NCBI GenBank assembly: GCA_021296255.1
Contig: JAGWAU010000001.1
Span: 26,375 to 90,374 of the forward strand
Origin: Alphaproteobacteria bacterium
Lineage (GTDB): Bacteria > Pseudomonadota > Alphaproteobacteria > UBA2966
Direction: 5' to 3'
Length of the DNA stretch: 64,000 nt
Below the pieces are notes generated by a model. That model ran no database searches and was not told the origin of the DNA. It was given only the letters and a program-made list of their open reading frames with translations. Made by a program: the position numbers and the translations under genes. This document shows positions 8,470-18,146 of the stretch, in pieces (position 1 is the stretch's first letter; every line of letters starts with the position of its first letter).

Positions 8470-9482
8470 TATGGGCCGTCCGCATCGGTGACGGCCGTGA
8501 GCTGCTTCTCGAGCTCCAACGCACGGCGATAGATGCATCGGCGGGGCATACCCGTATCCGCGACGACTTGGTCGACGGCATCGCGTAAGCTGAATTGCGC
8601 CAGCGCTTGACGCAGCGCGTCGTCCAACGCCCGTTCGCCGAACTTCCATTCCGTGGGCGGGCCAACCAAGATCACGATTTCGCCCCGCGGCGGCGGCACC
8701 ATTGCGGCCCGTCGCGCCAGATCACCGAGGGGACCGCGCACGACCTCTTCGTATCGCTTAGTCAGCTCGCGCGCCACGGCAGCCTCCCGCGATCCGAGTG
8801 CTTCGGCCATGTCCGCCAGCGTCCCGGCGAGGCGGCGAGGCGATTCGTAAAACACGAGAGTGGCGTCGAGGGCACGCAGCCCCTCCAGCGCCCGCCGGCG
8901 CGCGGCAGACCTGTTCGGCAGGAACCCGGCAAACATGAACCGATCCGTGGGCAGCCCGCCGACGGTTAGCGCCGCGATCATGGCCGTCGGCCCAGGCAGC
9001 GTCGTCACCGGTATGCCCGCGTCAACGGCCGCACGAACCAGCTTGAACCCGGGATCGGATATCAGGGGAGTTCCCGAGTCCGACGTCAGGGCAACGGAGT
9101 CTCCGTCCAACAGACGGGCGACGAGCCTCGGCCGAACGCGTTCGGCATTGTGCTCGTGGTAGATGAGTGTCGGCGTGTCGATATCGTAGCGGCGCAGGAG
9201 GCGGCTGGTGATGCGCGTGTCCTCGCAGGCGATGATATCCACCCGCTCGAGGGTTTCCAGCGCCCGTACGGTTATGTCGCCCAGATTGCCGATCGGCGTC
9301 GCGGTCACGATCAAACCGGGCGGCGCATCCGGCGAACCGGACGGCCCCTGCCTCGGCCGTTTACTCGCCGGCGTGCGGCGGGTACTTTTACGACCCGGGG
9401 AAGGGACTGCGGAGGAACTCTCGGTTGCGCCGACCGCCGACGTCCGGGCGCCCGTTCGCCCGCCAGATCCTTGCCGTGACAT
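8469..9482 (-). CDS. rsmI: 16S rRNA (cytidine1402-2'-O)-methyltransferase
   Basis: RsmI methylates the ribose of C1402 in 16S rRNA with S-adenosylmethionine. The tetrapyrrole-methylase fold begins with LIVTATPIGNLGDITVRALE, followed by ACEDTRITSRLL and the SAM-binding loop SDSGTPLISDPGF. The ATG at 9482 gives 337 residues with a Ser/Pro/Arg-rich N-terminal tail of about 55 residues. No better start codon is seen before the conserved core. That start overlaps the first 58 bases of the divergent LpoA-like gene. The stop overlaps the yraN start. Confidence 0.93.
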   Translation of the reverse strand: MSRQGSGGRTGARTSAVGATESSSAVPSPGRKSTRRTPASKRPRQGPSGSPDAPPGLIVTATPIGNLGDITVRALETLERVDIIACEDTRITSRLLRRYDIDTPTLIYHEHNAERVRPRLVARLLDGDSVALTSDSGTPLISDPGFKLVRAAVDAGIPVTTLPGPTAMIAALTVGGLPTDRFMFAGFLPNRSAARRRALEGLRALDATLVFYESPRRLAGTLADMAEALGSREAAVARELTKRYEEVVRGPLGDLARRAAMVPPPRGEIVILVGPPTEWKFGERALDDALRQALAQFSLRDAVDQVVADTGMPRRCIYRRALELEKQLTAVTDADGP

Positions 9483-10927
9483 GGGTTGTTGCCGCCCTCG
9501 CGATATCAGCGTGCGCGGAGACGAAACTACCTCCCCGCTCGTCCGGTTGGCTAGACCCCGGCCGGAGCGGCTCGGCCCCGGAAGCCAAGCCGGCTCCTGT
9601 GCCCAACACGCAGTTTGCCGACAAAGAGACGATCGTCCCGGCGACACCCCCGAAAAACGACGATGCAACCCAGCGTTCGCGGGAGGCCTCGGAGCCCGTT
9701 CCCGTGCGTCCGGTTCCACCGGTCGCCACGGAAACGCTGCCGGAGATTTCCCCGGCCGTTGCATCGACACCACCTGCGGATGGTGAGGGACCCGTTCGCG
9801 TCGCACTTTTGTTGCCCCTTTCGGGGACGGAGCAGTCGCTCGGACAAGCCCTGCTCGACGCCGCGTTGATCGCTCTGTTCGAGATCGGTGACACCCGGCT
9901 CACACTCCTCCCCCGGGATACGCAGGGAACTCCCGAAGGCGCCCGGGCCGCCGCCACCGCTGTACTGCGGGAAGGCGTCCAACTGATGCTCGGGCCGGTG
10001 TTCAGTGCATCCGTCGCCGCGGCGGCGGAACCGGCGCGGGAGCGAGGCTTGAACGTCGTTGCGTTCTCCACGGACCGGCTCGTCGCGGGGAATGGGGTCT
10101 ACCTTCTCGGGTTCATGCCCGACCAGCAGGTCGAGCGGGTGGTCGAGTTCGCCGCCAAACGCGGCATTTGGCGGTTCGCCGCACTTGCTCCGGAAACGGC
10201 CTATGGCGAGGCCGTCGTCGCCGCGTTTGAAAGTTCAATCCAGAGAAACGGCGGACGAGTCGCCCACGTCGAGCGCTATCTGCCGGACGCTAACGATTAT
10301 TTCGAACCGGTGCGGCGCGTGGCCGGCTATGAGCGGCGCCACGATCCGCTAAACTTGCAGCGCGAAGCCCTTGCGGACACGGACGACCCTACAGCGAACG
10401 CCGAGCTACGGCGTTTGGAGAGTCGGAATGGGGCTGGTCCTCTGGATTATCAAGCCGTCATGCTGGCGGACGGGGGGGCGCGCCTGCGCGCCATCGCTCC
10501 ACTTCTTCCCTTCTACGACGTCGACCCCGCCGAAATCAGATTCCTCGGAACCGGGCTCTGGGACGAACCCATGTTGGGCCGGGAGCCTGCATTGGTCGGC
10601 GGCTGGTTTGCGGGTCCGCCACCGGAAGCGGCTGCGGCTTTCGCGAAACGCTTCGAGAAACTTCATGGCTACACGCCGCCCCGAATAGCCAGTCTGGCTT
10701 ATGACGCGACGGCCCTCGCCGCGGTTCTCATGCAAGGTGCGGCAGGTCCGGACTTCTCCGAGACCGCATTGACCCAACCGAGCGGCTTTGCCGGTTCGGA
10801 TGGTATATTCCGTTTCCGAAACGACGGCATTGCCGAGCGGGGGCTGGCCGTGATCGAAGTCAGACCGCAGGGACTTCAAGTAATCGACAAGGCGCCGGAC
10901 GCGTTCACGTCGGCGGGCGCGTCATAG
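9425..10927 (+). CDS. LpoA/YraM-like lipoprotein with periplasmic-binding fold
   Basis: A 500-residue lipoprotein whose C-terminal 370 residues match the periplasmic-binding-like domain of LpoA (YraM/LppC). In gammaproteobacteria LpoA activates the peptidoglycan synthase PBP1A from the outer membrane. The TTG start has GGAGG about nine bases upstream and gives a signal peptide with lipobox AISAC (Cys30). Residues 30-115 are a Pro/Ala-rich linker. Core motifs include RVALLLPLSGTEQSLGQALL. The N-terminal TPR domain of E. coli LpoA (about 680 residues) is missing, as is usual in alphaproteobacteria, so PBP activation is inferred only by family. Confidence 0.8.
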   Translation: MRRPPTSGRPFARQILAVTWVVAALAISACAETKLPPRSSGWLDPGRSGSAPEAKPAPVPNTQFADKETIVPATPPKNDDATQRSREASEPVPVRPVPPVATETLPEISPAVASTPPADGEGPVRVALLLPLSGTEQSLGQALLDAALIALFEIGDTRLTLLPRDTQGTPEGARAAATAVLREGVQLMLGPVFSASVAAAAEPARERGLNVVAFSTDRLVAGNGVYLLGFMPDQQVERVVEFAAKRGIWRFAALAPETAYGEAVVAAFESSIQRNGGRVAHVERYLPDANDYFEPVRRVAGYERRHDPLNLQREALADTDDPTANAELRRLESRNGAGPLDYQAVMLADGGARLRAIAPLLPFYDVDPAEIRFLGTGLWDEPMLGREPALVGGWFAGPPPEAAAAFAKRFEKLHGYTPPRIASLAYDATALAAVLMQGAAGPDFSETALTQPSGFAGSDGIFRFRNDGIAERGLAVIEVRPQGLQVIDKAPDAFTSAGAS

Positions 10928-10977
10928 GTCGAAGGACGAGGAGCGCCGGAGCGGTTCCAACCAAACTGAAAACCTCT

Positions 10978-12216
10978 CTAAGGCAGGAGTTCAGAGAGCA
11001 ACGTGTTAAGCACGGCACGACCCCGAAGCGTCGTTCGCATGCCCTCCTGCGAGGTCTTGAGAAAGCCGCCGCCGACATGCCGACGTAGGCGGTCGGAGCC
11101 TATGTAATCTTCTGGGGTCTGCCCGACCATCCGCTCGAAACGCTCAACCGATACGCCTTCCATCAGGCGAAGCCCCATCATCAGTGCCTCAGCAGCGCGC
11201 GTCGGCATATCAAGTGCTTCCATCGCCTCGAGGCCCGAGCCCGACCCTTCAACGGCCCCCAACCATTTTTCAGGGCTGCGCCATCGGCGGGTCGCAGTCC
11301 GGCCCTCCCCTTGTCCCAGACGGCCATGCGCGCCGGGACCGACCCCCAACCAATCACCCGATCGCCAATAGACGAGGTTATGCCGGCATTTCTCACCGGG
11401 AGCCGCGAAATTCGACACCTCATAGGCTTCGAGGCCCGAGGCCCGGCAGCGGGTCACTGTCTCCTCGTACATCAGCGCCGCATCGTCCTCGCCGGGCAGC
11501 ACAAGGTCCCCGCGCGCGTGCGCCTCGTGGAACCGCGTTCCCCGTTCGATCGTCAGTTGGTAAAGGGAGACGTGCCTCGGCCGAAGCGCCAGAACCCGCT
11601 CGAGTTCGCCGCGCCAAGACTGGGGCGTCTGTCCCGCCCTGGCATAGATCAAGTCGAAAGATACGCGATCGAACACCTCGCGGGCGGCCGAGACAGCTTC
11701 CATGGCCTCCGCGACATCATGCGTCCGTCCGAGAAAACGGAGCGCCTCGTCGTCGAGCGCCTGAACCCCAACGGACAGACGGTTGACCCCAGCGGCGCGG
11801 TAGTCGGCAAACCGTTCGGCTTCCGCCGAAGAGGGATTGGCTTCCAGCGTCACTTCCGATCCTTTGTCGATGAGGCCGCGCCGCGACAGAACGCCGAGAA
11901 CGCTGTCCACCGTCTCGGGCACCATCAATGACGGCGTGCCGCCGCCGAAGAATACGCTCGCCACGGGTCGGACGACCCCCGCAGGGGCCTCGTCCAGGGC
12001 GCTTCCGAGATCGGCGACCAGAGCGCGACTCCATCTCGCCTGGTCGATCGCGTCTCGGACATGACTGTTGAAGTCGCAGTAAGGGCACTTGGACACGCAG
12101 AACGGCCAGTGGACATAGACCGCGAACTCCGGATCCGCGGTGGCCGCGGACCGCCCCTGATGTTCACGGCTCGACTCAACGGTCGAAGCAGGCATTGACG
12201 AGCTTGCGGAAGGCAT
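10978..12216 (-). CDS. hemW: Radical SAM haem chaperone HemW
   Basis: A 412-residue HemW, formerly annotated as oxygen-independent coproporphyrinogen III oxidase-like. It binds haem and a [4Fe-4S] cluster and is thought to deliver haem to respiratory proteins. The radical SAM motif is C40-x3-C44-x2-C47 followed by Phe-Asn, the HemW-type variant CxxxCxxCDFN. SAM-binding [10 protein letters not shown] follows. The start overlaps the end of rdgB by about 40 bases. An in-frame ATG at 12195 is an alternative. It is the last gene of the rph-rdgB-hemW unit. Confidence 0.93.
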   Translation of the reverse strand: MPSASSSMPASTVESSREHQGRSAATADPEFAVYVHWPFCVSKCPYCDFNSHVRDAIDQARWSRALVADLGSALDEAPAGVVRPVASVFFGGGTPSLMVPETVDSVLGVLSRRGLIDKGSEVTLEANPSSAEAERFADYRAAGVNRLSVGVQALDDEALRFLGRTHDVAEAMEAVSAAREVFDRVSFDLIYARAGQTPQSWRGELERVLALRPRHVSLYQLTIERGTRFHEAHARGDLVLPGEDDAALMYEETVTRCRASGLEAYEVSNFAAPGEKCRHNLVYWRSGDWLGVGPGAHGRLGQGEGRTATRRWRSPEKWLGAVEGSGSGLEAMEALDMPTRAAEALMMGLRLMEGVSVERFERMVGQTPEDYIGSDRLRRHVGGGFLKTSQEGMRTTLRGRAVLNTLLSELLP

Positions 12217-12802
12217 CGGCCCGGTGGCTGATGGCGTGCTTGTCCTGGGGATCCATCTCGCCGAACGTCATCCGGCGCCCGTCGGCCACGAACATGGGAT
12301 CGTAACCGAACCCGTTGTTCCCCCGCGGCGGCCAGACGAGATGGCCGTCAACACGCCCGACGAACACCTCGGCGTGCCCATCGGGCCAAGCAAGGCAAAG
12401 GGCCGACGTGAAGTGCGCCGTGCGGTCGCCCCCGTCCGTCCGGACCAGCCGGCGCTCCACCTCGGCCATGGCACGAGAGAAATTCTTTTCTGGCCCTGCC
12501 CACCGCGCCGAACGGATCCCGGGCTCGCCATTCAACGCATGTACGACCAAGCCGGAATCATCAGCGAGGGCGGGCATCCCGCCCGCGGCGGCCGCGGCCA
12601 AAGCCTTGATACGGGCGTTCTCGCTGAAGGATCGGCCGTCCTCTTCCGGCTCGTCCAGACCGAGAGAAGCCACCGAGACAACGTCCACGTCGAAGGGGCG
12701 AAGCAGATCGGCGATTTCGCGAACCTTGCCCGGGTTGTGGCTTGCGATCACCAGCCGCTCGTCGCGAAAGATCCGTGCCAAGTCCCCAGAGTCCGAAATC
12801 AA
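12176..12802 (-). CDS. rdgB: dITP/XTP pyrophosphatase (RdgB/HAM1)
   Basis: RdgB hydrolyses non-canonical purine nucleoside triphosphates (dITP, XTP) to the monophosphate and keeps them out of DNA. The 208-residue protein shows the family signatures [10 protein letters not shown] (about 20-29), ALADDSGL (about 78) and FGYDPMF (about 165). The start is TTG and overlaps the rph stop as TTGA, so translation is coupled to rph. The 3' end overlaps the start of hemW. The order rph-rdgB-hemW is typical of alphaproteobacteria. Confidence 0.94.
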   Translation of the reverse strand: MISDSGDLARIFRDERLVIASHNPGKVREIADLLRPFDVDVVSVASLGLDEPEEDGRSFSENARIKALAAAAAGGMPALADDSGLVVHALNGEPGIRSARWAGPEKNFSRAMAEVERRLVRTDGGDRTAHFTSALCLAWPDGHAEVFVGRVDGHLVWPPRGNNGFGYDPMFVADGRRMTFGEMDPQDKHAISHRADAFRKLVNACFDR

Positions 12803-13521
12803 GCGTCTCCACGGAGCGCGGAGCGCTGCAACTCAACCAGCCGCCCACAGCCCACCCGCGCCAGGGCAAGAAGCTCAAGGAACTGCTGCTCGGAGAACGG
12901 ACTCTTTTCCGCCGTGCCCTGTATCTCCACAATGGCGCCCACGCCCGCAAACACGAAATTGGAGTCCGCATCCGCGCTCGAGTCCTCCGCATAGTCGAGA
13001 TCGAGGATCGGTATCCCATTGAAGATGCCGCAGCTTACGGCGGCGACGTAATCCGACAGCGGATTGGCCGCCACGATTCCGTCAGCCTTCATCCGCGTGA
13101 ATGCACGGTGCAGCGCCACGAAACCCCCGGTAATCGCGGCGGTGCGCGTCCCGCCGTCCGCTTGAACGACGTCGCAGTCCACTCTGATCTGACGCTCGCC
13201 AAAGGCGGTGAGGTCGCACACCGCCCGCAGGCTGCGACCGATCAGTCTCTGGATCTCGAGCGTTCTCCCCCCCTGACGGCCACGCGCCGCTTCCCGATCC
13301 GTGCGCTCGTGGGTCGAGCGCGGCAACATGCCGTATTCCGCCGTGATCCAGCCTCGACCCGCGTTGCGCAACCAAGGTGGCACGCGCTCGTCAACGCTGG
13401 CGGTGCACAGAACATGGGTATCGCCAAAGCGCGCCATGCACGATCCTTCAGCATATTTGGAGAACCCGGGTTCGAGCACTACTTCCCGAAGTTCGTCCAC
13501 ACGGCGACCGGACGGACGCAT
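12799..13521 (-). CDS. rph: Ribonuclease PH
   Basis: RNase PH trims the 3' ends of tRNA precursors by phosphorolysis. The product is 240 residues from the ATG at 13521, which has GGAG six bases upstream; an upstream in-frame start adds eight unlikely residues. Signatures include [11 protein letters not shown], the phosphate-binding region [16 protein letters not shown], and [17 protein letters not shown]. It is first in the rph-rdgB-hemW run. In relatives rph is usually directly divergent from hrcA, but here an amidase gene lies between them. Confidence 0.95.
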   Translation of the reverse strand: MRPSGRRVDELREVVLEPGFSKYAEGSCMARFGDTHVLCTASVDERVPPWLRNAGRGWITAEYGMLPRSTHERTDREAARGRQGGRTLEIQRLIGRSLRAVCDLTAFGERQIRVDCDVVQADGGTRTAAITGGFVALHRAFTRMKADGIVAANPLSDYVAAVSCGIFNGIPILDLDYAEDSSADADSNFVFAGVGAIVEIQGTAEKSPFSEQQFLELLALARVGCGRLVELQRSALRGDA

Positions 13522-13610
13522 GCCACACTCCCTCGATCTGCCCAAGGTGACCAGAGCCTGAGGTTCTATAGATTAGGCGATGGCCGGTCCAGATCGGAAG
13601 CGCCGCGGTG

Positions 13611-14987
13611 TCACAGCGGTGGCGCCGAACGGTGCCAATCCGTCGTCCGCTGGTATGCATGGCCAACGCGAAACAGCAGATCTTCGGAGAATGGTGGCCC
13701 GAGAAGCTGAAAGGCCGTCGGCAAGCCGTTCTTCGTGAACCCGCAAGGCACCGACATTCCCGGAATTCCCAGGTAGCTGGCGAAACGGACGCACCCGGCC
13801 GACCCGGTGAACGTCCGCTCCAACTCGTCCGCATCGGCGGTTTCGATCTCGACGACCGTGGGCACCGGGGTTGCGATGACGGGGGTGAACAGCACGTCGG
13901 CTTCGGCGTGAACGGCGGCGAGGTGATCGCGCAACAGGACTTCACGAAGGGACAGGGCTTCCAGATAACGTGTGGCCGGTATCAGGAATCCTTCGTAGAG
14001 AACGCTGCGCGCGGTGAAGGAAACCTCGTCGGGCCTAGTCCTGAGCGCGCGGCTGTAGATCGTCGCGCGCTCGGCCTTAGTCAGTATCTGCTGGAGGTCG
14101 TTGAGGCGTTCCACGTCGGGGACGACGACATCAACGATCTCGGCCCCGAGGCCTCTCAACTCCCGCAGTGCCGCCTCCATGGCCTCGGCAATCTCATCAT
14201 CGACGGCGGCGAAGACGGACCCCGTGGCGCGAGCGACAGTGACGCCCCGCAGGTCGCCAACGAGCGCCCGGCGGTAGTCCGGGATCTCAACCTCTGCCGT
14301 CGTCGGATCCTCCGGGTCCGTGCCAGCGATCACCTGAAGCACCAGCGCGCAATCCTCTACCGAACGGGTCAACGGGCCCAGACAGTCGACGGACCAAGTG
14401 GTATGCACATTGCCATAGCGACTGACCAGCCCGAACGTGGGTTTGAGTCCGACAACCCCGCACATCGCCGCCGGCATGCGTATCGAGCCACCGGCATCGG
14501 AGCCGAGCGCACCACCGGCCAGCCGCGCGGCAACCGCAGCCCCCGGTCCACTGGAGGATCCGCCGCTGATGTGCCTTGAACTCCACGGATTGATGCATCG
14601 GCCGAAATGCTCGTTGTTCCCGAGGCCGGCAAATTCATCAAGGTTGAGGCGGCCGAGATTGACGGCACCCGCCTGTTCCAGTCGATCGATCACCGTCGCC
14701 GTATCGGTTGCCGGTGCGTCGAGCGCGCGCATACCTGAGGTGACTGGAACGCTTGCCCGGCGAAAGACATCCTTGTGCGCGAGTGGAATACCCTGCAACT
14801 CGCCCCGGAGGCGCCCGTCGGACCTATCGCGATCCGATTGCGCTGCGGCGGTACGTGCGTCCGCTGCGTCCCACGCGATAAAGCAATTGATTACCGGTTG
14901 GAGACGCTCGATACGCTCGAGATGTGCCTCGGTCAGGGCCCGCGCGGTCAGGTCGCCCGACGCGAGCGCCCGGCTCATCTCAGTCAT
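13611..14987 (-). CDS. Amidase-signature hydrolase
   Basis: A 458-residue amidase-signature enzyme, expected to hydrolyse a carboxamide. The catalytic triad is present: Lys72 (LAHKD), cis-Ser144 (in SGGSSSGPGAA) and nucleophile Ser168 (SDAGGSIR). The best resemblance is to GatA-like amidases, but no gatB or gatC is present and the C-terminal half differs from true GatA, so it is probably a stand-alone amidase. No signal peptide is seen. It interrupts the usual rph/hrcA divergent pair and ends about 90 bases from the rph start, so it could be read as the first gene of that unit. The substrate is unknown. Confidence 0.88.
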   Translation of the reverse strand: MTEMSRALASGDLTARALTEAHLERIERLQPVINCFIAWDAADARTAAAQSDRDRSDGRLRGELQGIPLAHKDVFRRASVPVTSGMRALDAPATDTATVIDRLEQAGAVNLGRLNLDEFAGLGNNEHFGRCINPWSSRHISGGSSSGPGAAVAARLAGGALGSDAGGSIRMPAAMCGVVGLKPTFGLVSRYGNVHTTWSVDCLGPLTRSVEDCALVLQVIAGTDPEDPTTAEVEIPDYRRALVGDLRGVTVARATGSVFAAVDDEIAEAMEAALRELRGLGAEIVDVVVPDVERLNDLQQILTKAERATIYSRALRTRPDEVSFTARSVLYEGFLIPATRYLEALSLREVLLRDHLAAVHAEADVLFTPVIATPVPTVVEIETADADELERTFTGSAGCVRFASYLGIPGMSVPCGFTKNGLPTAFQLLGPPFSEDLLFRVGHAYQRTTDWHRSAPPL

Positions 14988-15108
14988 CGACAGCGCGCAT
15001 GGATCGTGCGACTGGGACAGGTTGCCTCTCCGTGAACACGTGTTCGTGCCGATCAGATATCGCCGGCGGCGGCGGCGGTGTCATCGATCGTGCACCCCGC
15101 ACCGCGCG

Positions 15109-15137
15109 TTGACGGACTGAAACCCCATTACTACATT
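15109..15137 (+). promoter_or_regulatory. Predicted sigma70-type promoter for hrcA-grpE
   Basis: TTGACG (15109-15114) and TACATT (15132-15137) are spaced by 17 bases, matching five and four of six consensus positions. The -10 ends 56 bases before the hrcA ATG. No CIRCE inverted repeat is seen around it, so autoregulation by HrcA is not supported here. Confidence 0.5.
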
Positions 15138-15193
15138 CATTTTCTCGTGAGGCGAACACATATGCCGCCTTTCATCCGAGGTTCGTGACGAAG

Positions 15194-16231
15194 ATGATTA
15201 CGGAGCTTAGCCAACGCTCCCGCGAGGTCCTGCGCCAGATCGTCGAAGTCTATGTGGAGACCGGCGAGCCGGTGGGATCGAAAACGATCGCCAACCGCCT
15301 GCCCATTACGCTGTCTCCGGCCTCGATCCGGCACGTGATGGCCGATCTGGAGCGCTTCGGCCTGCTGTTTTCACCACATACCTCCGCAGGCCGCCTGCCC
15401 ACGGAGGCGGGTTTGCGATTTTTCGTCGATGGCCTCTTGGAAGTCGGCAACCTCACCGAGCAGGAGCGCTCGGACATCGAGGCGCGGTGCGCCGCGTCCG
15501 GACGGGGGACGGAGGATGTCCTGACCGAGGCAACACAGCTTCTGTCCGGCCTCTCCCATTACACGGGCCTGGTCGTGGCACCCAAACGCAAGGATGCCGC
15601 CTTCAAACAGGCCGAATTCGTCGGCCTCTCGCCGGGACGCGCGTTGGTCATCCTCGTGAGCGACGACGGACTCGTGGAGAACCGCGTGATCGAGACGCCA
15701 GCCGACCTGCCGCCCTCGGTGCTGGTCGAGGCCTCGAACTATCTGAGCGCGCGGCTGCTGGGCCGGACTCTCGACGAGGCTCGCGTCGGCATTGTCGAGG
15801 AGTTGGAGGCGGATCGGACCGAGCTCAACGGGCTGACGGCACGGATCGTGGAGGCGGGTCTCGCCACATGGAGCGGGGACTCCAGCCGTGAGACGCTCAT
15901 CGTTCGAGGACAGGCGCGCCTGCTCGAGGATGTCAGCGCGGTCGAGGACCTTGAACGCGTGCGCGAGCTTTACGATGCCCTGGAAACCAAGAAAGAAGTC
16001 ATCCGCCTGCTCGAACTCACGGAAGGTGGCGAGGGTGTCCAGATTTACATCGGGGCAGAAAACAAGCTCTTCAACATGGCCGGCTGTTCGCTGATTGTCG
16101 CTCCGTACGGCAACTCCCACAACAGAGTGATCGGCGCGATCGGGGTCATCGGCCCGAAACGCCTCAACTACGCCCGCATCGTTCCCATGGTGGATTACAC
16201 GGCAAAGGTCGTGGGAGCCCTCGTGAGCTGA
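15194..16231 (+). CDS. hrcA: Heat-inducible transcription repressor HrcA
   Basis: HrcA is the winged-helix repressor that binds CIRCE operators, classically of groESL, and is tuned by GroEL. The protein is about 345 residues, with an N-terminal helix-turn-helix (ELSQRSREVLRQIVEVY... GSKTIA... SPASIRHVMADLE), a GAF-like core and the conserved C-terminal GVIGPKRLNYARIVPMVDY. The ATG at 15194 fits the family N-terminus; an upstream GTG at 15185 is possible. It is followed by grpE. No groESL operon or CIRCE is in the window, so its target lies elsewhere. Confidence 0.95.
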   Translation: MITELSQRSREVLRQIVEVYVETGEPVGSKTIANRLPITLSPASIRHVMADLERFGLLFSPHTSAGRLPTEAGLRFFVDGLLEVGNLTEQERSDIEARCAASGRGTEDVLTEATQLLSGLSHYTGLVVAPKRKDAAFKQAEFVGLSPGRALVILVSDDGLVENRVIETPADLPPSVLVEASNYLSARLLGRTLDEARVGIVEELEADRTELNGLTARIVEAGLATWSGDSSRETLIVRGQARLLEDVSAVEDLERVRELYDALETKKEVIRLLELTEGGEGVQIYIGAENKLFNMAGCSLIVAPYGNSHNRVIGAIGVIGPKRLNYARIVPMVDYTAKVVGALVS

Positions 16232-16253
16232 CCTGTTGCAGCGGACTTCAACG

Positions 16254-16976
16254 ATGGACGAAACTGTCGCGAACGACAACATGGAGATCAAACGCTTGAA
16301 CGACAAAAAACTGGAAACCGAGGCGAGCGGAGAGGACTCTGCAGAGCTTGAAGAGGATGCCGCGGAGGACGCATCCGCCCAACCCGAGAGCGCAGACGCC
16401 GGGGGCGGGGACCCGCCTCCCGAGGCGCAGGCCGAGACAGAGGCGACTGAAGCCGAGATGTCGCCCCAAGAGCAGATCGGCGACCTCAAAGATCAGTTGC
16501 TGCGGGCACTGGCCGAGGTCGAGAACACGCGCCGCCGCGCACGGCGGGAGAGGGAGGACACCGCCAAGTACGCGATCGCCAATTTCGCCCGTGACGTCCT
16601 CGCCGTCAGCGATAATCTCGCGCGGGCGCTCGAGGCCGTGCCGGAGGACGCGCGCGCGGGCAACGACGCCATGGAAACCCTGTATCAAGGCGTCGAGCTG
16701 ACGCAACGGGAGCTGCAGACCGCGATGGACCGCCACGGAATACGGCAGGTGGACCCCCTCGGCGAGAAGTTTGACCACAACTTCCACCAAGCCATGTTCG
16801 AGGTCGAAAGCCCCGACGCGGAGCCGGGCACGGTCGTCCAGGTCGCACAGTTCGGATATGTCATTGACGAACGGCTGTTGCGCCCCGCAATGGTCGGGGT
16901 TGCGAAGAAACCGCCGCCTCCCGATGTGGCGGAAGAGAGTTCCGGTGACGAGCCCGACGCGGAAAGCGGGAGCTAA
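16254..16976 (+). CDS. grpE: Nucleotide exchange factor GrpE
   Basis: GrpE releases ADP from DnaK. The product is about 240 residues, with a long acidic, low-complexity N-terminal extension (to about residue 75), a coiled coil (QIGDLKDQLLRALAEVENTRRRARRERED) and the C-terminal beta domain with MFEVESPD... GTVVQVAQFGYVIDERLLRPAMVGVA. ATG 16254 is chosen over a TTG at 16236 because it begins 23 bases after hrcA and is a better codon. It forms an operon with hrcA. DnaK is 1.2 kb downstream, separated by a minus-strand gene. Confidence 0.94.
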   Translation: MDETVANDNMEIKRLNDKKLETEASGEDSAELEEDAAEDASAQPESADAGGGDPPPEAQAETEATEAEMSPQEQIGDLKDQLLRALAEVENTRRRARREREDTAKYAIANFARDVLAVSDNLARALEAVPEDARAGNDAMETLYQGVELTQRELQTAMDRHGIRQVDPLGEKFDHNFHQAMFEVESPDAEPGTVVQVAQFGYVIDERLLRPAMVGVAKKPPPPDVAEESSGDEPDAESGS

Positions 16977-16994
16977 AGTCGATACCACGGCCCG

Positions 16995-17016
16995 GTAACG
17001 GCCGTAGGGCCGTTAC
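16995..17016. terminator. 9-bp hairpin between convergent grpE and a DUF1848 gene
   Basis: GTAACGGCC (16995-17003) and GGCCGTTAC (17008-17016) are perfectly complementary around GTAG. It lies in the 50 bases between two convergent genes, the expected place for a bidirectional terminator, but no T tract follows on either strand. Confidence 0.45.
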
Positions 17017-17025
17017 GACATCGGA

Positions 17026-17907
17026 CTATATCGGTGTTCCCAGAACTTCGGCGTCCGAGTCGCTCCGCGTGAATCGCTTGACCGCTTGGCCTCTGTCGCT
17101 CACGGCGTAGCAGTACGCACAACCGTGGGGACACGTGTCATAGGCGCCGATGTCACGTGACTCGTGGCAAAGACACCCCGGTCTGTTGCCCTTCTGCCGG
17201 GATTCGATGTCGAAGCCTGCGACTCGGGACAGCCGTTCCACATCGATGCATCGGGCGGCGCGGACCGATGGAACCAGGAAATCCGGCTGCGAGCAGATGG
17301 TGGCTTCCATACCGTCGGCGGCGGCAATCCGGCCGAACTCTCCTACCAAGTCCGTTGCCTCGGACGCCGAGGCTTCCCACCAGTTGAAACCGTATTTTCG
17401 TGATGCCGCGTCCAGGTTCCGCCGAGACTTGCGATAGGGATTGACGAAGGAAATCACGGCCTCGTCGGTCAAGCCGGCCAGTTTCCGGCAGAGCCCCGCG
17501 AAGTTGTCCTGATGGAATGCGGAGGGTGTCAGCGAACTAAACAGCACCGGGTCATAACGCCAAACCAGAGCGCCGGGCCCATAGATGCGAGCGAGCCGCC
17601 GGAAGGTCTCGATCTGGATATCGGCCAGGGGCACGGAGCGGTCGACGGCCGCCGGGTAGCCCAATACGGTGAACTGGATCACGAACGGATAGCCGAGGTC
17701 GCGAATGCGTTCCAGATGAGGCAGGAACGGGGCCGGGTTTCGTGTCCAGAATACGAACCCATCGACGTCGTCGACCGTCAACGAAACCTCGTATCGAGGT
17801 CCACCATAAGGATTTGTGACCAGACACCTACCGGCGGCGAGGCGCTTCATGAACCAGTCGCCGTAAAACGCCGGTATATCCGTGCGGTAACTGGCGGAAA
17901 CGATCAT
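17026..17907 (-). CDS. DUF1848 family protein
   Basis: A 293-residue DUF1848 protein. The start ATG at 17907 gives the typical MIVSASYRTDIPAFYGDWF. The C-terminus holds the family cysteine cluster, seen as CLCHESRDIG followed by YDTCPHGCAYCYA, which resembles a metal- or iron-sulfur-binding site. The family is often grouped with radical-SAM-like barrels, but the canonical N-terminal CxxxCxxC is absent and the cysteines sit at the end. The function is unknown. It lies between grpE and dnaK on the opposite strand and breaks up the chaperone cluster. Confidence 0.88.
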   Translation of the reverse strand: MIVSASYRTDIPAFYGDWFMKRLAAGRCLVTNPYGGPRYEVSLTVDDVDGFVFWTRNPAPFLPHLERIRDLGYPFVIQFTVLGYPAAVDRSVPLADIQIETFRRLARIYGPGALVWRYDPVLFSSLTPSAFHQDNFAGLCRKLAGLTDEAVISFVNPYRKSRRNLDAASRKYGFNWWEASASEATDLVGEFGRIAAADGMEATICSQPDFLVPSVRAARCIDVERLSRVAGFDIESRQKGNRPGCLCHESRDIGAYDTCPHGCAYCYAVSDRGQAVKRFTRSDSDAEVLGTPI

Positions 17908-18008
17908 TCCCGTCGGCCTATGCCCGAAGTGCACGTCCGTTCACCCCGGTCCGGATGTTCGAGAGGCTTAAGCGGCGGACATTCGGGCGAAAATCAACGT
18001 CTTGAGTC

Positions 18009-18037
18009 CTTGCGAGGTCATAAGCCGGTACTTATAT
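18009..18037 (+). promoter_or_regulatory. Possible RpoH-type heat-shock promoter for dnaK
   Basis: CTTGCG (18009-18014) and TTATAT (18032-18037) are separated by 17 bases, with the -10 about 110 bases before the dnaK ATG. The CTTG core of the -35 is the conserved part of alphaproteobacterial RpoH promoters. A second CTTGAG lies at 18001. This is inferred from pattern and context only. Confidence 0.4.
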
Positions 18038-18146
18038 AAGCCCACAGCGCTTCGGCACAGGCCACGGGACACCAACTTCGAACAACTCAGGGATTTCGGG
18101 CGGAGCCTTCCAGGGCCGCTCGAATTCGCCGCGAAAGGAGTTTGTC

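Noticed and set aside
13611..14987. Amidase as GatA of the tRNA-dependent amidotransferase
   Set aside because: The triad is shared, but gatB and gatC are absent and the C-terminal half is not GatA-like.
14988..15193. CIRCE operator upstream of hrcA
   Set aside because: I looked for TTAGCACTC-N9-GAGTGCTAA here and before dnaK; it is absent.
17152..17163. CACGTG palindrome GTCACGTGAC as a possible third parS
   Set aside because: It lies inside the DUF1848 gene and lacks the flanking TGTTT/AAACA of parS.
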